From assembly GCA_002421915.1 (NCBI GenBank), contig DISA01000057.1:1-20355 (forward strand): 20,355 nucleotides of DNA, read 5' to 3'. The notes under the pieces were generated by a model that saw only the letters and a list, made by a program, of their open reading frames with translations, was not told the DNA's origin and ran no database searches. The translations under genes were made by a program, and so were the position numbers. The DNA is from Gallionellaceae bacterium UBA6222 (GTDB taxonomy: Bacteria > Pseudomonadota > Gammaproteobacteria > Burkholderiales > Gallionellaceae). Positions 1-7,064 of the stretch are shown here, piece by piece (within the stretch, counting starts at the first letter, position 1; each line of letters opens with the position of its first letter).

Positions 1-289
1 TGGCCAAAACCTGATCGGAATGACCGTTCAGCGCAACATCAATCGCATACACCAGCGGATCGATCGTCTCGGCCTTGGCAACTGCCACATTGGATGAACC
101 ATTCAAAGCGACATTGATCGCACTCACCAGCGGATCGGCAACCTGAGCGACCAGCGTGGCGGGCGACAGGGTCGGCACACGGTACAGGTCACGCTCGAAG
201 CTGGCCAAGACTTGGTCGGAATGACCATTCAGCGCAACATCAATCGCATACACCAGCGGGTCGATCGTTCCGGCCTTGGCAACTGCAAC
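1..289. repeat. Tandem coding repeat, 201-bp period
   Basis: Bases 1-88 match bases 202-289 with about 8 differences, giving a 201-bp (67-codon) period inside the minus-strand repeat protein gene. Most differences fall at third codon positions, so the protein repeat is better conserved than the DNA. That argues for selection on the protein rather than a fresh duplication. More copies may lie beyond the left edge. Confidence 0.85.
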
Positions 290-418
290 CGATTCGATGT
301 TTGTGCCGCGTTGCAGATCGCGTTCGAAGCTGGCGGCCACTTGATCAGTGCCGGCAAAAGCAAAGGTGGGCAGCAAAGCTGCGGCAGTCAGGGTCAAAGC
401 AAATTTATTCAGTTTCAT
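1..418 (-). CDS. Exported repeat protein of unknown function, partial (3' end off the left edge)
   Basis: The ATG at 418-416 (minus) is preceded by GGAG at 430-427. The frame stays open for 139 codons to the window edge, so the C-terminus is missing. Residues 1-22 look like a Sec signal peptide: lysines at 2 and 5, a hydrophobic Ala/Leu core, and a likely cleavage after A-F-A before GTDQ. The mature part is built from internal repeats. The phrase IDPLVYAIDVALNGHSDQVLA occurs at about residues 52-72 and again 67 residues later; a shorter variant, ADPLVSAINVALNG, sits between them, and DQVxASFERDLxR occurs at 25-37 and 68-80. I do not recognise the family. A periplasmic, surface or secreted location is inferred from the signal peptide only. 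The gene is divergent from a sigma-54 activator gene and has a sigma-54-type promoter directly upstream, so it is probably that activator's target. Confidence 0.8.
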   Translation of the reverse strand, partial: MKLNKFALTLTAAALLPTFAFAGTDQVAASFERDLQRGTNIESVAVAKAGTIDPLVYAIDVALNGHSDQVLASFERDLYRVPTLSPATLVAQVADPLVSAINVALNGSSNVAVAKAETIDPLVYAIDVALNGHSDQVLA

Positions 419-477
419 GATCGTTACTCCTTGTCTCTGTTGAGGCGATACAGAATGATCACCTATGTGAGGGTATA

Positions 478-493
478 AGCAGTAACCGTGCCA
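478..493 (-). promoter_or_regulatory. Sigma-54 (RpoN) promoter of the repeat protein gene
   Basis: Read on the minus strand from 493, the sequence is TGGCACG-GTTA-CTGCT. The known consensus is TGGCACG-N4-TTGCW, so the -24 element matches fully, the GG and GC are spaced exactly, and one base differs in the -12 element. The predicted transcription start is near 467, leaving a leader of about 49 nt before the ATG at 418. The next gene on the other side encodes a sigma-54 activator, which supports this site. Confidence 0.85.
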
Positions 494-511
494 GAATTAT
501 TATTCAATACA

Positions 512-524
512 AATCAAGTGATTG
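512..524. promoter_or_regulatory. IHF binding site between enhancer and sigma-54 promoter
   Basis: The 13 bases AATCAAGTGATTG fit the IHF consensus WATCAANNNNTTR at every position. The surroundings are AT-rich. The site is centred about 51 bp upstream of the predicted sigma-54 start, between the -24 element and the GTTAAC palindromes. This is where IHF bends DNA to bring enhancer-bound activators to sigma-54 polymerase. Confidence 0.7.
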
Positions 525-549
525 GGATTTAATTGATTTTACTGGAGTG

Positions 550-578
550 TTGACAGTGTTAAGACATAGCGTTAACAT
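550..578 (+). promoter_or_regulatory. Sigma-70 promoter of the sigma-54 activator gene
   Basis: A perfect -35 box TTGACA (550-555) lies 17 bp before a 4-of-6 -10 box TAACAT (573-578). Transcription would start near 585, about 33 nt before the activator ATG at 618. The palindromes at 571-576 and 589-594 overlap the -10 box and the start, so the activator may repress its own gene. Confidence 0.6.
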
Positions 579-597
579 TACGTCCACTGTTAACGGT
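557..597. promoter_or_regulatory. Candidate enhancer (UAS) for the sigma-54 activator
   Basis: Three related dyads cluster here: TGTTAAGACA (557-566), GTTAAC (571-576) and ACTGTTAACGGT (586-597, symmetric apart from one base pair). The two GTTAAC cores are 18 bp apart centre to centre. They lie about 106 and 124 bp upstream of the predicted sigma-54 start, a usual distance for enhancers of this activator class. Assignment to the adjacent Fis-type activator is inference. Confidence 0.55.
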
Positions 598-617
598 TTT
601 ATAAAGGGTACGCATAC

Positions 618-2021
618 ATGATTACTTTATCCGGCTTGAGGCAATTCCTCGACAATTTGGAAGAGGGAATTCTTTTTCTTGACCAGGCGCGGCATGTCGT
701 TGCAATTAATGAAGCGGCCAGCCGCATGTTGGGGCAGAACCACGATACGATCCTGAACAAGCTCTGTCCCACTCTGTTCAAGGGTACCTCGTGTGCGCGG
801 AACTGCGAGAAGGTCGGAGAATGCACGCTCATGATGAGCAGAAAAAGAAGCAAGAAGGTGCAGGATCTGGTCGTGCAGCGTCCGGATGGGAGGTTGATTC
901 CATTGCGCATGTGGGCATTGTTGCTGCCTGCCGACGAACCCCTGGCACATTGCGCCGTTGTTCTGCGCGACCGTAGTCATGAAGTGGAACTGGAGGAAGA
1001 AGCCAGCAACAAGATGCATTTGGGTGGCTTGGTAGGCAACAGTGCGCCGATGCAGGAACTGTTTCGCCAGATACTGCGGGCGGCAGCCAGCGAAGCCAGC
1101 GTTCTGGTTACTGGCGAGAGTGGCACGGGCAAGGAACTGGTTGCGCGGGCATTGCACGACAACTCGAGCCGCGCCAAGGGTCCATACGTGCGGGTGCACT
1201 GCGCCGCATTCCCGGAACATCTGCTTGAAGCCGAGTTGTTTGGCCATGCCAAAGGTGCGTTCACCGGTGCAACTGCTGCGCGGGAAGGCCGTTTTGAAGC
1301 GGCGGACGGTGGCACCCTGTTGCTCGATGAAATCGGTGAAGTGCCCTTGAGTGTTCAGGTAAAACTGCTGCGCGTCCTGCAGGAGCATGAAATCGAGCGA
1401 CTGGGTGAAAATCAGACCCGCAAGGTGGATGTGCGGGTCATTGCAGCCACCCACCGCGATTTGCCCGCCATGGTGAGCCGGGGCGAATTCCGTGCCGACC
1501 TTTATTACCGTCTGCGCGTTCTTCCCTTGCACCTCCCCGCACTGCACGAACATCCGGAAGACATTCCATTGCTGGTCAACTCCATGCTTGCCAACATACT
1601 CAAACGGTTCCCCGAGCGTGATCTGCGGCTCTCGGCTGAAGCGCTTGATTTGCTGACCTCCTATAATTGGCCGGGAAACGTGCGCGAACTCGGCAATGCT
1701 CTGGAATATGCCGCAGTACATGCGGACGGCACGTCCATTCAGGCGCGTCACCTGCCACCGGAAATCAGCGGGGGAGGTAGGCGGGCCATCCAGTTTGATA
1801 ATGTTCAAAACGATCGGGTAGCGACTCCACCTTCCATTGCGGCAGTCATGCATCGCTACTATCGGCCGCCGGTAGCGCAAAAGGGAAGGGAGCAGGAGGC
1901 CCTGATGCAGGCGCTGAAAGAAGCGGGCGGCAACAAGGCGGAGGCGGCCAGAAGGCTCGGTATGTCGCGTACTACATTGTGGAAAAAACTCAAACAACAC
2001 GGTATCGACGCGGTAGAGTGA
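618..2021 (+). CDS. Sigma-54-dependent transcriptional activator (PAS, AAA+, Fis-type HTH)
   Basis: 467 residues in standard NtrC-family order. A PAS-like sensor fills about residues 1-120. The AAA+ domain (about 136-365) has Walker A GESGTGKE (166-173), the sigma-54 contact loop GAFTGA (213-218), Walker B GGTLLLDE (231-238) and the arginine region FRADLYYRL. A Fis-type helix-turn-helix ends the protein (NKAEAARRLGMSRTTLWKKL). There is no phosphoreceiver domain, so sensing is probably through the PAS part. That part has four cysteines, C50, C59, C63 and C69 (spacing x8, x3, x5), which could bind metal, a cofactor or respond to redox; similar clusters occur in other PAS-type sigma-54 activators. 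AAGGG at 604-608 is the ribosome site. The gene is divergent from the exported repeat protein, whose promoter is sigma-54 type. The signal sensed is unknown. Confidence 0.93.
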   Translation: MITLSGLRQFLDNLEEGILFLDQARHVVAINEAASRMLGQNHDTILNKLCPTLFKGTSCARNCEKVGECTLMMSRKRSKKVQDLVVQRPDGRLIPLRMWALLLPADEPLAHCAVVLRDRSHEVELEEEASNKMHLGGLVGNSAPMQELFRQILRAAASEASVLVTGESGTGKELVARALHDNSSRAKGPYVRVHCAAFPEHLLEAELFGHAKGAFTGATAAREGRFEAADGGTLLLDEIGEVPLSVQVKLLRVLQEHEIERLGENQTRKVDVRVIAATHRDLPAMVSRGEFRADLYYRLRVLPLHLPALHEHPEDIPLLVNSMLANILKRFPERDLRLSAEALDLLTSYNWPGNVRELGNALEYAAVHADGTSIQARHLPPEISGGGRRAIQFDNVQNDRVATPPSIAAVMHRYYRPPVAQKGREQEALMQALKEAGGNKAEAARRLGMSRTTLWKKLKQHGIDAVE

Positions 2022-2164
2022 AGACTGCCTGTGTTGTCCGCCCAAGTCGGTCAATTTTGATACGTTGTCCGGCTGCACTGCACCTTAAATAGGATGAACG
2101 TTTCCAATCCAAGCACGATAACGGCCGCCAATTTTCAGAACCTCATGCGCATCCGAGAAATGTT

Positions 2165-2719
2165 ATGTTCACCTTGAGTCTACATGGAGAAGAAGGTACC
2201 CAAGCCTTGCTGCAATCGGGGTACTCCTATTGCCTTGTCGTTCGCTCCGAATCGCAGCGTGTGGCCTTGCTTGAAAATCTCGGGAGTCAACCCGGTGTGA
2301 TCATCGTGCCGCACAATGGCGGCTTGATCAGCAACCTGCAAGTGTGGGAAAACATCATTTTGCCAGTGCAGTATCATGCGATCGAGCTTGCCGGAACACC
2401 GGAAGATAATGTGGTCAGTTTGCTGCTTCAGTGTGGTCTGGCAGATGAATCTGCCGTATCCAATTTGCTTCTTAAGCAACCCGAACAACTCTCGCTGCTG
2501 GAAAAACGCTTGGTTGGATTTGTGCGTGCCATGTTGATGAGTCCCGAGTTAATCATTTACGATACGCTTAACGAGGGGTTGTCACGCAAGGAATTGGTGG
2601 GGATGACCAAATTCGACCGTGTATTCCGCTTATACTTCCCCTTTAGAACGTCAGTGCTAGTTAGTTTTGAGGAATATCGCGATAAAGATAATCCGAAGCA
2701 ACTTGTGATCCAGCTTTAA
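2165..2719 (+). CDS. Degenerate ABC ATPase-like protein (MlaF-like pseudo-ATPase) of an MCE operon
   Basis: 184 residues, shorter than the roughly 240-270 of MlaF-type ATPases. The ABC fold is recognisable from the Q-loop region (GGLISNLQVWENIILPVQY, about 52-70) and from LSLLEKRLVGFVRAMLMSPE (109-128) leading into LIIYD. The nucleotide-binding motifs are gone. The Walker A position reads VRSESQRV (26-33) with no glycines and no GK[ST]. The signature LSGG is LSLL. After Walker B Asp123 the catalytic Glu is Thr124. The switch-His region reads VSFEE. The reading frame is intact and the gene sits first in a tight cluster with MCE and MlaE-like genes, so it looks like a retained non-catalytic protein rather than random decay. 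The ATG is preceded by a weak GAG at 2155-2157; the frame is open back to 2093 but without another good start. It may act as a structural partner of the permease; a working ATPase could be encoded elsewhere. Confidence 0.7.
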   Translation: MFTLSLHGEEGTQALLQSGYSYCLVVRSESQRVALLENLGSQPGVIIVPHNGGLISNLQVWENIILPVQYHAIELAGTPEDNVVSLLLQCGLADESAVSNLLLKQPEQLSLLEKRLVGFVRAMLMSPELIIYDTLNEGLSRKELVGMTKFDRVFRLYFPFRTSVLVSFEEYRDKDNPKQLVIQL

Positions 2720-2732
2720 TTACACATCCACT

Positions 2733-3680
2733 ATGAAGCTACCCATCTACAGCCAGAAGTTGCTCAACATCGAAAAACGTACGCAGCGTTTCATGCTGGG
2801 TGCGCTGGGTCTGATGTTGCTGGTGCTATTGATGATTGGCATGAAGCAGGATTATTTCAGTCGCAGCACATCGGTTTATTTCTTTACCTCCAATGCACAA
2901 GGGTTGAGTAAGGGCATGGCGGTCAAATTTGTCGGTTTCAAGGTGGGCAGCGTGCAGGAAATTAGCATGGAACCCAATGCGACCGTGCGGGTCAGGGTGT
3001 CGTTGAATGATGAATACCTCCATCTGATCGGGCAGGATGCCAAAGCGCGGCTGATAAAGGAAGCCTTGGTTGGAGAAAGTGTCGTGGAAATCATCCCAGG
3101 GTCAACCCAGGTGCACCAAGTGACACAGGACAGTGTACTGGAGTTTGAGCGCGGGCAGGATGCTGGTGCGGTCATGGAAAGCCTAGCCTCGCAGTTGCAG
3201 CCGATTCTGAACGACATGCGCCAATTCACGGCCACCATCAACAAGCCTGATGGGGATGTCCAGCAAACACTCAAAAACCTGAATCAGGTCACGGCCGCCA
3301 CGCGTGAGATGGTGGATCAACTCACGCGGTTGGGGGTGAGCGGGAATCAGAAGCTCGATGGTGTGTATTTGAAGCTCGATCAGGCGTTGGATCATGCCAA
3401 TTCGAGTCTGGGGACATTGGGCAAGGCTATTCCGCAACTGGTGGAGAAAACGGATGCGACACTGGCTAATGTGCAGGAGGTGACGAATATCATCAAACAG
3501 GTTTCCCAGAATTCTGCCGGGGGAATCCCGTTGTTGGTAGATAACGTCAATACACTGGTGCAGGAGGGGCAGGAAACGCTGGATAGTGTGCAGAAATCCT
3601 GGCCGCTCAATCGGATGCTGCCCAAAATCGAAGAACAGATGTTGCCGGTGGATGGCTACGTTGCTCCGGAGAAACCGTGA
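2733..3680 (+). CDS. MCE-domain protein (MlaD-like lipid-binding subunit)
   Basis: 315 residues. One N-terminal membrane helix (about 20-37) anchors the protein in the inner membrane with the rest in the periplasm. The MCE domain covers about 45-125, with the family core GLSKGMAVKFVGFKVGSVQEI-like phrase at about 57-77. Residues 145-290 are predicted helical and resemble the long helical tail of MlaD/PqiB-type proteins; the C-terminus carries SWPLNRMLP, a phrase often seen near the end of such proteins. MCE proteins form hexameric rings that carry phospholipids between membranes with an MlaE permease, which is present at 6275-7057. The gene begins 13 bp after the ATPase-like gene and overlaps the lipoprotein gene by 4 bp (GTGA). 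No clear Shine-Dalgarno precedes the ATG, suggesting coupled translation. Confidence 0.9.
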   Translation: MKLPIYSQKLLNIEKRTQRFMLGALGLMLLVLLMIGMKQDYFSRSTSVYFFTSNAQGLSKGMAVKFVGFKVGSVQEISMEPNATVRVRVSLNDEYLHLIGQDAKARLIKEALVGESVVEIIPGSTQVHQVTQDSVLEFERGQDAGAVMESLASQLQPILNDMRQFTATINKPDGDVQQTLKNLNQVTAATREMVDQLTRLGVSGNQKLDGVYLKLDQALDHANSSLGTLGKAIPQLVEKTDATLANVQEVTNIIKQVSQNSAGGIPLLVDNVNTLVQEGQETLDSVQKSWPLNRMLPKIEEQMLPVDGYVAPEKP

Positions 3681-4480
3681 ATATGAGTCACCGGTGTTCA
3701 GTCTGGATGCTATTAAGCAGTGTTGTTTTGCTGGCGGCATGCGGTCATGTGCAGGAACCGCGCAGTGTGCGACTGGTACAGGCCGCCGAATTTAACCAGC
3801 GCGCCCAGCACGCCTTCCGCCAAGGCCAATATCAGCGTGCCGTCACACTGTACGGGCAGGCCTTGCAACTGGATATTGCCATTGAATATGTTGATGGCAT
3901 TGCCATCAACACCCTCAATCTCGCCAAAGTGAATCAGGTATCGGGCAAGACTGCGCAGGCGGAGCAATTGCTTGACCAATTGCTGAATGACCAAGCGTTG
4001 CACTATGCACCCATGCATCTGGCGGAAGCGGCAGTGCAAAAAGCCTTGTTGCGTCTGCAGGAGAAAGACGCGGTGGCGGCTGCGATTTGGGCGGGTAAGG
4101 CTGCAGACTGGTGTGGGCCGGACTGTAAATTGTCGGGTGTGATTGCGAATGTGCGCGCCGGCATCGCCTTGCGCATGAATGATGGCGAGCAGGCGTTGTT
4201 CTGGAGCGATCGTGCGCTGGCTGCGAATCGTGATGTCCCGCTCGAACAGGCCAATGCTTTGCGCCTGCAGGCATCAGCCAGATTGATGATGAATGCGCCG
4301 GGCGATGCGCTACGCTTGGCACAAGCTGCGCTAAATATCGATAAATCACTGGGTTTGCCAGAAAAAATTCACCAAGACCTATTGCTGTTGGCGCAGGCAC
4401 ACGAGCGATTGGGGCAAGACGAACAGGCGGGACAATTCCGCCAGCGGGCAGCACGTATCGCTGCCGCGTCAGTGAAGTGA
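3677..4480 (+). CDS. TPR-containing lipoprotein of the MCE operon
   Basis: 267 residues from the GTG at 3677, which overlaps the MCE stop as GTGA. An ATG at 3683 would remove two residues, and the GGAGA at 3668-3672 could serve either. The N-terminus is a lipoprotein signal: hydrophobic WMLLSSVVLLAAC with lipobox LAAC and Cys22 (Cys20 from the later start). After Cys the next residues are GHV, without Asp at +2, so outer-membrane sorting is plausible. The mature protein is made of helix pairs typical of tetratricopeptide repeats, for example FRQGQYQRAVTLYGQALQL, then ALFWSDRALAAN, and a last unit LLLAQAHERLGQDEQAGQF. TPR lipoproteins serve as docking scaffolds. Its position between MCE and cyclase-like genes suggests it links the transporter to an outer-membrane or envelope partner. 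The partner is unknown. Confidence 0.8.
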   Translation: MNMSHRCSVWMLLSSVVLLAACGHVQEPRSVRLVQAAEFNQRAQHAFRQGQYQRAVTLYGQALQLDIAIEYVDGIAINTLNLAKVNQVSGKTAQAEQLLDQLLNDQALHYAPMHLAEAAVQKALLRLQEKDAVAAAIWAGKAADWCGPDCKLSGVIANVRAGIALRMNDGEQALFWSDRALAANRDVPLEQANALRLQASARLMMNAPGDALRLAQAALNIDKSLGLPEKIHQDLLLLAQAHERLGQDEQAGQFRQRAARIAAASVK

Positions 4481-4487
4481 ACTGACC

Positions 4488-6275
4488 ATGACGACCATGC
4501 GCTGGGTAATCGATCGCAAAGCCAGCATGTTGCTGGGACTATGCATCTGTCTGGTGTTTGCATTGGCGCTGCACTTCTCCAGGGCGGGCGAAAGATTGAG
4601 CCACAAGGTGCTGGATCGTCAGTTCAGCCTGCTGCACCGATACGATGCCCGACCGCTGCAGCACGATGTGGCTATCGTGGGTATTGATGCGGCGGCTTTC
4701 AAGGTGCTGCAGGAACCCTTCGAGCTATGGCATCCGCATCTGGGAAAATTTTTGCAGGCGATGGCAAACGCCAAACCTGCCGTGCTTGGGCTGGATATCG
4801 CTTTGCCGCAACACTCATATCAATTCCTCATTCCTGATTACGACCAACCCCTGTTGCAGGGGTTGCAGGCGATGCATGCACAGGCTCCACTGGTGTTGGC
4901 GCAGATGCCTGATGATAGCGGCGCTTTCCGCCCGGTGCATCAGTCCTATCTCACGATTAGCGGAGTTGAGGCATTAGCATCGGTGGTGGTGTGTCCCGAT
5001 GCGGACGGCATCGTGCGTCGCTTCGATCCCAATCTGTGTACTGTGAATGCGCAGGGTTCGACTCTGGTCGAGAAGATGGCTGCATATCTGGGGGATAAAG
5101 ATCCCGGGACTGGCTTGGTGGATTTTGGTGCGGGCAAACCGCTCGAGTACACCCCATTTCTGAAGGTGTTGGAATGGCAGGCACGGGGTGATGCTGCACA
5201 ACTGGCACACACTTTCGGTGACAAGCCGGTGTTGCTTGGGGTGGTGGCGCCGTTCGGCGAGAGGATATACACCCCGGTTGCGCTGGCGGCAGATGAGCCG
5301 TCAAATCGCCTTGTTCCAGCCGTGCTGATGCAGGCGCAGATTTTGCGTTCGATGCTGAACCATGGATTGATCCAGGTCTTGAGTCCTTACACTTTGCTAT
5401 GCCTGACATTGCTTGCCGCGCTGTTCTGGTTTGGGCGTATTGGCTGGCTCAAACTCGTTGCGCTGGTCGCTTTTCCGTTTTTTCTGCTGTCGCTCTCGAT
5501 CTGGCTACTGGGGCGGGGGTGGTATCTGCCGGTTGGCGGCATACTGTTTTCTGCCTTGTTTGCCTTTATCGCGCGGTTGCTCTATGAAGGAATGCTGCAA
5601 ATGCGGCAACGCAACTGGCTGCGCGGCGCATTCGGCAAGTATGTGGGGCACGATGTGTTGCAGGAAATCGTTGCGGGCAACGTTCAGTCCGGTGTCGAAG
5701 GAACGCGCGTCCGCCTGTGTATCCTGTTTGCGAATATACATGGTTTCAACGAGCGCAGTGAAAATCGGCCAGCGCAGGAGGTGGTCGCTTTGCTCAATGA
5801 TTATTTCTCCGAAATGACCGTGGCCATCCACCAGCACCGTGGGGTACTAGACCAATTTATTGGCGACGGAGTGCTGGCATTTTTTGGTGCACCTCAGGCA
5901 TTGGAGTGTCCGGAAAAGAACGCACTCGAAGCGGCACAAGAGATGCTGTTGCGTCTGCGTCAGGTCAATGTGCACTTGCGTGAGCAGGACATTGCGCCGA
6001 TTGAGATCGGCATTGCATTGCACGCTGGTGAAGTTGTTATCGGCCATATCGGTTCAGCAGTGCGGTGTGAATACACCGTCATCGGCGATGTGGTGAAGCT
6101 AACCATCCAGCTGGCCACTTTGAGCATGCCCCTGAACTACCCCGTGCTATGTTCTGCGGCCGTCGCCAAAATAGTGGAGAGCACCGGCGGCTTGAACGAC
6201 TGCGGTGAACAGGCAGTCAATGGCAACATGCTGCATGTCTATGGCTGGGTCCCCCCTGTTCTGGCTGCCAAATAA
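4488..6275 (+). CDS. CHASE2 membrane protein with degenerate class III nucleotide cyclase domain
   Basis: 595 residues. One membrane helix (about 14-30), a periplasmic CHASE2 sensor (about 35-290), three further helices (about 302-362), then a class III adenylate/guanylate cyclase domain (about 405-590). The fold is clear: LNDYFSEM, FIGDGVLAFFGAP, GIALHAGEVVIGHIGS and EYTVIGD are all present. Catalytic positions are not. The first metal-binding Asp of the usual FaDirGF is Asn416 (FANIHGF). The base-selecting Lys is Gln456 (DQFIGD). The transition-state Asn and Arg are Lys537 and Gln541 (GDVVKLTIQL). The second metal Asp, D460, remains at the expected 44-residue spacing. Four of five key positions are changed, so cyclase activity is unlikely, and the domain may bind nucleotide or a partner instead. 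It sits inside the MCE operon, 7 bp after the lipoprotein gene and overlapping the permease gene by one base. A start at 4497 is possible. Confidence 0.88.
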   Translation: MTTMRWVIDRKASMLLGLCICLVFALALHFSRAGERLSHKVLDRQFSLLHRYDARPLQHDVAIVGIDAAAFKVLQEPFELWHPHLGKFLQAMANAKPAVLGLDIALPQHSYQFLIPDYDQPLLQGLQAMHAQAPLVLAQMPDDSGAFRPVHQSYLTISGVEALASVVVCPDADGIVRRFDPNLCTVNAQGSTLVEKMAAYLGDKDPGTGLVDFGAGKPLEYTPFLKVLEWQARGDAAQLAHTFGDKPVLLGVVAPFGERIYTPVALAADEPSNRLVPAVLMQAQILRSMLNHGLIQVLSPYTLLCLTLLAALFWFGRIGWLKLVALVAFPFFLLSLSIWLLGRGWYLPVGGILFSALFAFIARLLYEGMLQMRQRNWLRGAFGKYVGHDVLQEIVAGNVQSGVEGTRVRLCILFANIHGFNERSENRPAQEVVALLNDYFSEMTVAIHQHRGVLDQFIGDGVLAFFGAPQALECPEKNALEAAQEMLLRLRQVNVHLREQDIAPIEIGIALHAGEVVIGHIGSAVRCEYTVIGDVVKLTIQLATLSMPLNYPVLCSAAVAKIVESTGGLNDCGEQAVNGNMLHVYGWVPPVLAAK

Positions 6276-7057
6276 TGCATGTGTTCTGGATAAAACTGGC
6301 CGCATGGTTAAAGATGACGCAGGTGCGGCAGACAGTATTTGGCGCACTGCAACTGTTGTGGTACGCGTTCACCCATCTGCACGTGTTGCGCATTCCCCCG
6401 GTTAATGCGGTTTTTCAGCGCCAGCTATTCTTCACCGGTGTCGAGGCTCTGGCCATCGTCGCCGTGTTTGGATTATTGAGCGGCGCCCTTGTCATTACCC
6501 AGATCACCTCGTTGGTCGGTGGTGACAGCGAATTGACGGTGAAAATTCTGATCTGGACCGTGGTGCGGGAGATCGGCCCCCTGTTTGCCGCCATTATCAT
6601 CATCGCCCGCAGCAGTGCCGCCATCGCATCCGAGCTGGCGCTGATGAAGACGCGCCAGGAAATGACCAGTCTTGTTCGCATGGGTATTCCGCCGCAGGAT
6701 TATCTGCTGGTGCCGCGCATCGCCGGGGTGACCCTTGCGGTTCTCGCGCTGACTATCTATTTTCAGGTTGTTGCCATCGGCGGCGGGTTGGCGATTAGCG
6801 CCATGTTTCAGAATGTCGCTTACCTCGATCAGGTCGGCCGTTTTCTGCAAACTGTGAAGCTGTCCGAGTTTGCCGTTGTCGCCTTTAAAGGTTGTTTGTT
6901 CGGTCTTGCCATCTCCTCTATCTCTTGCTACAACGGCATGCAGGCCAAAACCTCGGTGACCGAAGTGCCCAAGGTCGCGATCAAGGCCGTGCTGCAAAGT
7001 CTGCTGTTCGTGTTTGCGCTGGATGCGCTGATCGCCTACCTCGGCATGGCGGGGTGA
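6275..7057 (+). CDS. MlaE-family ABC transporter permease
   Basis: 260 residues, the normal size for the MlaE/YrbE family. About five membrane helices are visible after a short amphipathic N-terminus. Family landmarks are present: REIGPLFAAIIIIARSSAA, then ASELALMKTRQEMTSLVRMGI, corresponding to the usual RElGPvla...GRvGsaiaAElgtMk...EidAL.vMGi region that faces the ATPase. The acidic and basic residues of this coupling region are kept, so the permease itself looks functional. This contrasts with the degenerate ATPase-like protein encoded first in the operon. It would extract or insert phospholipids at the inner membrane and pass them to the MCE ring. The ATG overlaps the cyclase-like stop codon (TAATG) with no clear Shine-Dalgarno, indicating translational coupling. 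Confidence 0.92.
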   Translation: MHVFWIKLAAWLKMTQVRQTVFGALQLLWYAFTHLHVLRIPPVNAVFQRQLFFTGVEALAIVAVFGLLSGALVITQITSLVGGDSELTVKILIWTVVREIGPLFAAIIIIARSSAAIASELALMKTRQEMTSLVRMGIPPQDYLLVPRIAGVTLAVLALTIYFQVVAIGGGLAISAMFQNVAYLDQVGRFLQTVKLSEFAVVAFKGCLFGLAISSISCYNGMQAKTSVTEVPKVAIKAVLQSLLFVFALDALIAYLGMAG

Positions 7058-7064
7058 CTTGCGC

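Noticed and set aside
1..289. Repeats at the left edge considered as a CRISPR array
   Set aside because: The repeat unit is long (201 bp), in frame with a coding sequence, and has no short identical repeat separated by unique spacers.
627..2078. Long minus-strand ORF of 483 codons opposite the sigma-54 activator gene
   Set aside because: It mirrors a gene with full NtrC-family motifs, has no recognisable domain or ribosome site, and its length is explained by the codon use of the true gene.
2022..2164. Gap before the MCE operon examined for a promoter or sigma-54 site
   Set aside because: No -35/-10 pair with acceptable spacing and no GG-N10-GC element was found; the operon promoter remains unlocated.
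2094..2177. 27-codon ORF just before and overlapping the ATPase-like gene, considered as a lost N-terminus carrying Walker A
   Set aside because: Its translation shows no ABC motif, it ends with a stop a few codons into the next gene, and no single-base shift joins it into a normal P-loop.
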